Assembly (NCBI GenBank): GCA_937924335.1
Contig: CALDWW010000008.1
Span: 1 to 64,000, forward strand
DNA length: 64,000 nucleotides
Reading direction: 5' to 3'
Origin: an uncultured Gammaproteobacteria bacterium
Lineage (GTDB): Bacteria; Pseudomonadota; Gammaproteobacteria; Steroidobacterales; XN24
Shown one piece after another: positions 59,170 to 64,000 of the stretch. Made by a program: the position numbers and the translations under genes. The stretch's first letter is position 1; the number at the start of each line of letters is the position of its first letter. The notes under the pieces were generated by a model. It was not told the origin of the DNA. It ran no database searches and saw only the letters and a list, made by a program, of their open reading frames with translations.

Positions 59170-59412
59170 ATGAGGGCCTGGCTGAACCTGGCGCGCCGCC
59201 GAGACGTCGTGGTCAGGGCCGTGCGGGTGGCGCTGGTGGTCGGGACCCTGCTGATCATCATCAACTACGCTGATCGGGCCATTGCCAACAATCTGACCGG
59301 CGTCGATCTGATCAAGATGGCCATCACCTATCTCGTGCCCTACGCAGTCTCTACGTATTCGGCCGTGGGCGCCCTGCGGGCGCAGCAGCTGGCGCAGGCC
59401 GATAAACGCTGA
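59170..59412 (+). CDS. NrtS-like nitrate/nitrite transporter subunit family protein
   Basis: An 80-residue protein with two membrane helices. INYADRAIANNLTGVDLIKMAITYLVPYAVSTYSAVGA resembles the NrtS family described as a small two-gene nitrate/nitrite transporter. I see only one such gene here, and NrtS can be a single-gene or paired system. It lies 17 bp after the PLDc_N-like gene. The match is by recall of the family pattern, so the function is tentative. Confidence 0.65.
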   Translation: MRAWLNLARRRDVVVRAVRVALVVGTLLIIINYADRAIANNLTGVDLIKMAITYLVPYAVSTYSAVGALRAQQLAQADKR

Positions 59413-59420
59413 CCTGTGTT

Positions 59421-60761
59421 CTAGGCGCCCGTTGGTGTGTAGGCGCTGGCGCGGATCCAGCGGCTCAGCAGCCACTTTTCGCCATCCTCTACTGGCTTGC
59501 CGGCGTGCAAGGTACGCGGGTCCGGCACGCCCTCGGGTGTGCAATTGAAGAACAGCAGCCCCGCTCCCCGTTCCGGGGGCATGCTGATGTCGATCCGCGG
59601 GAAGGCCGTCTCGCCGCCGGCCGGCACATCATTCAGATAGACGAGAAACGTTGCGACGCGCTGACCGCCCTGGCTCAGACCGGTTGCGCTGCCCGGATGC
59701 TTCGGGTCGTAGTAGTCGGCGTGGGGCCGGTACTCGTCACCGGGCTGATACCTGAGGATGGTGATTGGCTCGCCGTTCTCCACCGGTATGAGCGAGTAGC
59801 GCGCCAGCCGATCCTCGATGTTGCAGACCACCGTGTCCCTCAGGGGTCCGTTGAGCCTCGCATTGTGACTCCGCCGGGCCGGATCGCGTACGCGCTCGCC
59901 CGTCTGCCGGTTGAGGACCACGGCAGGCCTCAATAGTGGCCTGGCGATGTGGATCAGATGGTTGATCTCCTCGTCGTCGACCATGACCTGGAAGCGGAAG
60001 ATGCGCGGACTCCAGCAGACGATCTCGGTCACGGCGCCTGCGATCGCCTTGACCCGACCGATCTCTGCAGCCGGCTCCGGCTGTTGCCGGCTAAGGCGCA
60101 CCGCTTCCTCTACCTGCCCGGGCTCGAGAGCCCCTTTCAGTCTCTCGCAGTCCTGTAACGCCCGACCGTAATCCCTGGCCGCCGCACGCAGATACCAGCT
60201 CAACGCGCCGACGGCGTCAGCGGGTAGTATCTCTCCGTGCTCCTGCCCGGAGCCGAGACGCCACTGGGAGCGCGGATCGCCCGCCAGGGCGGCCCGCTCG
60301 TACCAACGGGCCGCGGCTCCTGTATCGGGATCACCGCCGAGACCACGAGACAGGCAATAGGCCAGCTGGGTCATCGCGGGGGGATGACCCAACTCCGCCG
60401 CCAGCGAGAAATTTTTGCGAGCGGCCTGCAGGTCGCGAGGCGTGCCGAGGCCTGCCGAGCGCAACTCCCCGAGCCGGTAGCGGGCCTCGGAAAAGCCCGC
60501 TTCGGCTGACCGGGAGAACAGCTGCACCGCCCTCTCCGGATCGGCGGGCACACCCTGTCCGCGCAGATACATGTAGCCGAGAGCCGAGTCGGCCGGGGCA
60601 AAACCACTGTCGGCCGCCGATTCGAAGGCTTTGCGGGCAGCCTCCTGGCCGGCGGCGTCGCCACCCTCCCGCAGGTACCAGACGCCGAGGTTGTAGGCGG
60701 CCGCAGGGATGCCACGTCGGGCATCCCGTTTGAGCGTCTCCAGATCGGGGTCCTGGTGCAT
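59421..60761 (-). CDS. 2OG-Fe(II) oxygenase with N-terminal Sel1 repeats
   Basis: A 446-residue protein in two parts. Residues ~10-200 contain about five Sel1-type repeats (for example AAYNLGVWYLREGGDAAGQEAA and ADSALGYMYLRGQGVPADPE). The C-terminal part is a prolyl-4-hydroxylase-like dioxygenase with iron ligands His347, Asp349 (HADYYD) and His419 (TLHAGKPV), and a basic 2-oxoglutarate ligand in EKWLLSRW (Lys429). The jelly-roll core VATFLVYLNDVPAGGETAFP is typical. The start at 60761 has GGAGAGGAC just upstream. A role in hydroxylating a protein partner held by the repeats is an inference. Confidence 0.87.
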   Translation of the reverse strand: MHQDPDLETLKRDARRGIPAAAYNLGVWYLREGGDAAGQEAARKAFESAADSGFAPADSALGYMYLRGQGVPADPERAVQLFSRSAEAGFSEARYRLGELRSAGLGTPRDLQAARKNFSLAAELGHPPAMTQLAYCLSRGLGGDPDTGAAARWYERAALAGDPRSQWRLGSGQEHGEILPADAVGALSWYLRAAARDYGRALQDCERLKGALEPGQVEEAVRLSRQQPEPAAEIGRVKAIAGAVTEIVCWSPRIFRFQVMVDDEEINHLIHIARPLLRPAVVLNRQTGERVRDPARRSHNARLNGPLRDTVVCNIEDRLARYSLIPVENGEPITILRYQPGDEYRPHADYYDPKHPGSATGLSQGGQRVATFLVYLNDVPAGGETAFPRIDISMPPERGAGLLFFNCTPEGVPDPRTLHAGKPVEDGEKWLLSRWIRASAYTPTGA

Positions 60762-60908
60762 GTCCTCTCCACCCGCCGCCATTCGTCAACGAAGGTTACC
60801 AAAAGCCGGGTCCGGCTCGCGGCTAGAATGGAACTGCGACGGCGTCAGGGCGTCCGCGCCCTACCCCGTCGCATCCCGCAATCCGCGGGTCATCGAAGGA
60901 GGAGACAC

Positions 60909-61295
60909 ATGGAAAGATTGCGTATCCGCAGCGGCGCGCCATGGGAGTCGATCGTGGCCTACTCGAGGGCGATCAGGGTCGGGGACCATATCCACGTATC
61001 GGGGACGACCGCGTTGAAGGACGGGTCTCTGGTCGGTCAGGATGACGCCTACCAGCAGGCTCGGCAGTGCCTGTCGAACATCAGCCGCGCCCTGGAGAGC
61101 GCCGGTGCCCGAATGACCGATGTGACCCGCACCCGGATTTACGTCACCGACATCGATCTCTGGGAAGACGTGGGGCGGGCGCACCGGGAGGCCTTCGCCG
61201 ACGTCATGCCGGCCACCTCCATGGTCGAGATCAGCCGCCTGATAGACCCCGCCATGCTGGTCGAGATAGAGGCGGACGCCTATGTATCGAAGTGA
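60909..61295 (+). CDS. RidA family protein
   Basis: A 128-residue RidA/YjgF/UK114 family protein, related to deaminases that hydrolyse reactive enamines and imines. Key features are VGDHIHVSGTTAL, the Arg and following segment in DVTRTRIYVTDIDLWEDVGRAHREAF, and the C-terminal PAMLVEIEADAYV with the conserved Glu. The ATG follows a strong AAGGAGG site. It may belong to a subfamily rather than RidA proper. Confidence 0.9.
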   Translation: MERLRIRSGAPWESIVAYSRAIRVGDHIHVSGTTALKDGSLVGQDDAYQQARQCLSNISRALESAGARMTDVTRTRIYVTDIDLWEDVGRAHREAFADVMPATSMVEISRLIDPAMLVEIEADAYVSK

Positions 61296-61493
61296 TCAGT
61301 GGCCGCGAGCGGATAAATGGGCCCGCCCCTGCCCAATGCCCTGATCACAGGAGGACGCAGCGGGAGCGGACTGCCGCCGGCCCGCTAATTTCGTGCTGCA
61401 GGTTGTCGCCTGGTCGGCCGCGGACTCTCGGCATGTGGTGGGGAAGGCTGCCAACTGGCACACTGACGAGGGATCGTTCGAGTGGTGTAGTCG

Positions 61494-61943
61494 ATGATTG
61501 ATGCGTTTGTTGCGTACTTTCACTATCTGGGGATCATGCTCCTGCTCGCCGCGCTCGTCGGGGAGCACCTGCTATTGAGCGGTGAACTCGATGCCGGCCG
61601 TGGCCGACAGCTCGTGATCACCGACGTGATCTACGTTGTCGCGGTCGCCCTGGTGCTTGTCAGCGGTCTGTTGAGGCTGAGCTATTTCGGCAAGGGCCTC
61701 GCCTTTTACACCAGCAATCCATTGTTCCACGTGAAGATGACCTTGTTCGTGATTGCCGCCATCCTGTCCGTGTATCCCACGGTGCAGATCCGTGGTATGC
61801 GACCGGCCGTCCGCAGCGGCCAGGCTCCCGGCCTCGGAGCGGGCATGATCCGCCGTCTGAAGCTTCTGGTGAGAGTGGAGCTGATGTTGATCGCCAGCAT
61901 CCCACTGCTGGCCGTGCTGATGGGCAGGGGCTTCGGATACTGA
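61494..61943 (+). CDS. DUF2214 family membrane protein
   Basis: A 149-residue protein with four membrane helices and the pattern YFHYLGIMLLLAALVGEHLLL ... GLLRLSYFGKGLAFYTSNPLFHVKM of the DUF2214 family of small inner-membrane proteins. Function unknown. The 198 bp upstream (61296-61493) holds no gene that I can see. Confidence 0.85.
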   Translation: MIDAFVAYFHYLGIMLLLAALVGEHLLLSGELDAGRGRQLVITDVIYVVAVALVLVSGLLRLSYFGKGLAFYTSNPLFHVKMTLFVIAAILSVYPTVQIRGMRPAVRSGQAPGLGAGMIRRLKLLVRVELMLIASIPLLAVLMGRGFGY

Positions 61944-61955
61944 AGCAGCCGGCAA

Positions 61956-62191
61956 GTGTATCGCCTGCATCAACACCCGGGCTCGGGGAACTGCTACAAA
62001 ATACAGCTCCTGCTGCAGTTGCTGGGGCTTCCCTACGTGACGGCCAACATCCTCGCCGGCGAGTCAGCGGCGAGCCCGGCCATGTGCCGATGGAGTACTG
62101 GCGGCTCCATGAGCGGGACGCAGGATTTGTCGCCAGAATTCAGCGCGGCATTGGCGCGGGCAGGCCAGTTTGCTGCTGCACCCGGACCTGG
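61956..62191 (+). pseudogene. Glutathione S-transferase gene with internal deletion
   Basis: From a GTG at 61956 the frame reads MYRLHQHPGSGNCYKIQLLL, then QLLGLPYVTANILAGES, a typical N-terminal thioredoxin fold of a bacterial glutathione S-transferase. It then loses similarity at about 62065. In the next frame, from about 62072, EPGHVPMEYW appears, like the usual C-terminal end of such enzymes (...PGHVPM). About 150 codons of a ~200-residue protein are missing and the join is out of frame. The residual frame continues through 62195 but should be non-functional. Confidence 0.65.
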
Positions 62192-62404
62192 ATGATGGGA
62201 CGCGTCTTGATACTGATCGGCCTGATCCTGGTGTTCGCCGGCATGGCGGTCAGCTGGGCGCCGTGGCTGTTCAGCTGGTTCGGGCGACTGCCCGGCGACA
62301 TTCGCATCGAACGCGAATCCGGCACCGTGCTCATACCGTTGGCGTCCATGGCGATTTTGAGCCTCTTGCTGACCGTCGTGTTGAACCTTCTGTTCCGAAG
62401 GTGA
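62192..62404 (+). CDS. DUF2905 family small membrane protein
   Basis: A 70-residue protein with two membrane helices flanking the family motif LPGDIRIERESGTVLIPLASM, typical of DUF2905. The two adjacent ATGs at 62192 and 62195 are both possible starts. Function unknown. The frame is open upstream into the glutathione S-transferase remnant. Confidence 0.85.
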   Translation: MMGRVLILIGLILVFAGMAVSWAPWLFSWFGRLPGDIRIERESGTVLIPLASMAILSLLLTVVLNLLFRR

Positions 62405-62537
62405 GCACCGGGCCCACTTGGTCGCGGATTCGTGGAAGAATAGCGGCCCGGAACACGGAGGGCATCATGGACGGGACGCCGAGGCACAACACAGGGTTCA
62501 CTTCGCGCACGCTGGCGCCAGGCCGGGGAAGAACGGT

Positions 62538-63092
62538 ATGAACCATCCGGATCAGGAGTCACAGAGCCAGGCGGGCCTCGAGATCACGATGCCGGATCAG
62601 CACGATCTGACACCGATCTATGCCGAGTTCGGGGCTGCAGTACATGACACACAGGTCCTGGAGTTCGGTCTGGTCCTGCTGATGGCGCTGGCCACGCGTT
62701 ACGATGACGCGCAGTTCACCAGCGATGCAGTAAAGGCGCTGTCCTCGGCCCAGGCCGGACAGACGCTGGGTGAATTATTCCGCGCGGTGCGCAAGAAGGA
62801 ATATTTCACTTCCCCGGAGAGAAAGGCCATCCACAAGGCGATCCGCTTGCGCAACGATCTCGTGCACCGATTCATGGTGGACAAGGTCGAGCAGTTCCTG
62901 TCGCCCGAGGGCCGGCAGTCCCTGCTGGATGAGACCCGCGGCATCCGTGATGCCGTACAGGCGGCGGACCGGATTATCGCGTCGCTGATCGATCGCTATC
63001 TCGAGGAATACGGTACCAGTCTCGAAGAGCTGCAGGACTACGCGTCCGAACTGTTTCCTGACGAGACGCCGGCCGAGGCCGCGGACGAGTGA
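62538..63092 (+). CDS. Hypothetical protein, helical and acidic
   Basis: A 184-residue protein that I do not recognise. It is predicted helical, with no signal peptide or membrane segment. Features include FGAAVHDTQVLEFGLVLLMALATRYDD near residue 35, a basic middle (RKKEYFTSPERKAIHKAIRLRNDLVHRF) in which LRNDLVHRF recalls HEPN/MAE_28990-type RNase-like helical proteins (RxxxxH is present as RNDLVH), and an acidic C-terminus. The start is chosen for the GGGGAAG site. It overlaps the next gene by 4 bp. Confidence 0.65.
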   Translation: MNHPDQESQSQAGLEITMPDQHDLTPIYAEFGAAVHDTQVLEFGLVLLMALATRYDDAQFTSDAVKALSSAQAGQTLGELFRAVRKKEYFTSPERKAIHKAIRLRNDLVHRFMVDKVEQFLSPEGRQSLLDETRGIRDAVQAADRIIASLIDRYLEEYGTSLEELQDYASELFPDETPAEAADE

Positions 63093-63712
63093 GTCGTGTC
63101 CTGGCGGGGCTGTTGTTGCTGCCCGGCCTGCAGGTCGCGATGGCTGACCCCACGTCCGAGTTCTGGGACTGGTTTGCCGCTAACGAGGATCGGGTGGGCG
63201 CCGAGCCGTACGGGCCGGAGACCAGTGAGGACTTGGCTTACTGGCTCGCCCGCATCGCCCCCGGATTGAGCTACGAGATCAGACGGGGTGGCAGAAAGAG
63301 CGTGCTGACACTGAGCAGTGACGGCGAACTCCGCCTCTTTCCCATCGTAGACCGCCTGGTGGAGGCTGCGCCCAGGATACGGGGTTGGAAAGTCGTGTCG
63401 CTGCGCAGGCGCGTGAAGTCCCCGCAGGCCGAATCCACGGCCGGGGTGACCCTGAATCCGGCCGATCTGTATTTTGATCTCTACGAGGATGCCGGGCGTT
63501 TCGGCGTCGTCTTCTACCTGCCGGTATTTGACCCCGGGAGCATGAAGGACTATCGCACGGCCGCGATGCGGCTCATGAGCCAGTCGGTCGGAGAGCGTGA
63601 AGTGGGCGCCTGGATCGGGTTCGTCGACTTTGACAGCCAGAATGTGAGGGACATGGAGTTCAGCCGGCCGTTCAAGGACTTTCGCGAGGTATTCGACGGA
63701 CTGAGAAAGTAG
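63089..63712 (+). CDS. Hypothetical exported protein
   Basis: A 207-residue protein with a short signal-like start (MSRVLAGLLLLPGLQVAMA) followed by DPTSEFWDWFAANEDRVG. The phrase FWDWFAANEDRV resembles conserved bacterial proteins of unknown function that begin with a WFxxNE segment. The C-terminal part is alpha/beta (LYFDLYEDAGRFGVVFYLP). A GTG start overlaps the upstream stop (GTGA). Its partner upstream is also unknown. Confidence 0.65.
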   Translation: MSRVLAGLLLLPGLQVAMADPTSEFWDWFAANEDRVGAEPYGPETSEDLAYWLARIAPGLSYEIRRGGRKSVLTLSSDGELRLFPIVDRLVEAAPRIRGWKVVSLRRRVKSPQAESTAGVTLNPADLYFDLYEDAGRFGVVFYLPVFDPGSMKDYRTAAMRLMSQSVGEREVGAWIGFVDFDSQNVRDMEFSRPFKDFREVFDGLRK

Positions 63713-63732
63713 CTGCCAACGGCGCTGGCAGC
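63712..63732 (+). terminator. Possible hairpin after the hypothetical gene
   Basis: 7-bp inverted repeat GCTGCCA / TGGCAGC with a 7-base loop, starting at the stop codon of the preceding gene. No T-run follows, so it may not be a terminator. Confidence 0.3.
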
Positions 63733-63805
63733 CCGCCCGATGATAAACTTACGGTTTGCCCGACCCGGGTCGAATCCTGATCAAAAACGCAAGACAGGTA
63801 CACCG

Positions 63806-64000
63806 ATGAACAAGCTTGCCCAGCTTCGCGAACTCACCACGGTCGTGGCGGATACGGGAGACATTGATTCCATCCGTCAGTATGCGCCCGTGGATGCGAC
63901 CACGAACCCGTCGCTACTCTACAAAGCCGCCCAGATGGCCCAGTACCGGCAACTGGTGGACGACGCGATCGACAAGGGTTCGGTGGTATCGGCTGATCAG
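63806..64000 (+). CDS. tal: Transaldolase (partial, C-terminus outside window)
   Basis: First 65 residues of a TalB-type transaldolase of the pentose phosphate pathway: [19 protein letters not shown], then the conserved [16 protein letters not shown] that includes catalytic Asp. The start ATG is clear. The remaining ~250 codons lie beyond the right edge. Confidence 0.9.
   Translation, partial: MNKLAQLRELTTVVADTGDIDSIRQYAPVDATTNPSLLYKAAQMAQYRQLVDDAIDKGSVVSADQ

Noticed and set aside
61723..61736. parS-like sequence in the DUF2214 gene
   Set aside because: The match ends after TGTTCCACGTGAA; explained by the codons for FHVK.

Overview
The window is a chromosomal segment around the replication origin of a gammaproteobacterium with high GC content (roughly 60% or more by eye). 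The evidence is the gene order: rpmH-rnpA-yidD-yidC-mnmE run left from the origin and dnaA-dnaN-recF-gyrB run right, rsmG-parA-parB-atpIBEFHA are nearby, and glyQ/glyS, glnA-ntrB-ntrC, yibN-grxC-secB-gpsA and envC-ctpA-yibQ form typical gammaproteobacterial sets. I cannot name a genus. Only two genes are cut by the window edges: atpA (left) and a transaldolase gene (right).

Left arm (1-32.4 kb, mostly minus strand, reading away from the origin): the ATP synthase operon with its promoter, parB, parA and rsmG. About 19 kb of other genes follow, separating rsmG from mnmG. These are an arginine-rich repeat protein, a propionate module (PrpD, PrpC, PrpB, an AcuI-like acryloyl-CoA reductase and a metallo-beta-lactamase-fold hydrolase), an S9 peptidase overlapping a photolyase-related gene, two small cytochromes c, a SIMPL protein, a glutathione peroxidase, a DUF945 protein and a complete oligopeptide ABC transporter. 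mnmG follows and carries an in-frame TAG at codon 20, then a diguanylate cyclase, mnmE, yidC, yidD, rnpA and rpmH.

Origin (32.4-38.8 kb): the dnaA-dnaN gap is AT-rich and has three perfect DnaA boxes; a fourth lies between rpmH and dnaA. Two parS-like ParB sites, one of them a perfect 16-mer, lie inside recF and match the parA/parB genes 30 kb to the left. An AT-rich scrap resembling the start of an IS200/IS605 TnpA transposase lies behind gyrB.

Right arm (39-64 kb): plsC, gmhB, glyS and glyQ (minus); glnA behind a sigma-54 promoter with two NtrC-type sites 32 bp apart, followed by a DUF4124 gene, ntrB, ntrC and a methyltransferase; a class 1B-type dihydroorotate dehydrogenase; trmL; the gpsA-secB-grxC-yibN operon; envC-ctpA-yibQ-yajL; a second diguanylate cyclase; and small membrane or stress genes (DUF2238, ArsN2-type acetyltransferase, PLDc_N-like, NrtS-like, a Sel1-repeat prolyl-hydroxylase-like oxygenase, RidA, DUF2214). 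A glutathione S-transferase gene with an internal deletion, a DUF2905 protein, two unknown proteins and the start of transaldolase complete it.

I found no tRNA, rRNA, CRISPR array, intact insertion sequence or prophage. No clearly novel multi-gene system stands out. The best leads are the interrupted mnmG, the rnpA start inside rpmH, the AcuI/MBL/Prp cluster and the paired parS sites in recF.
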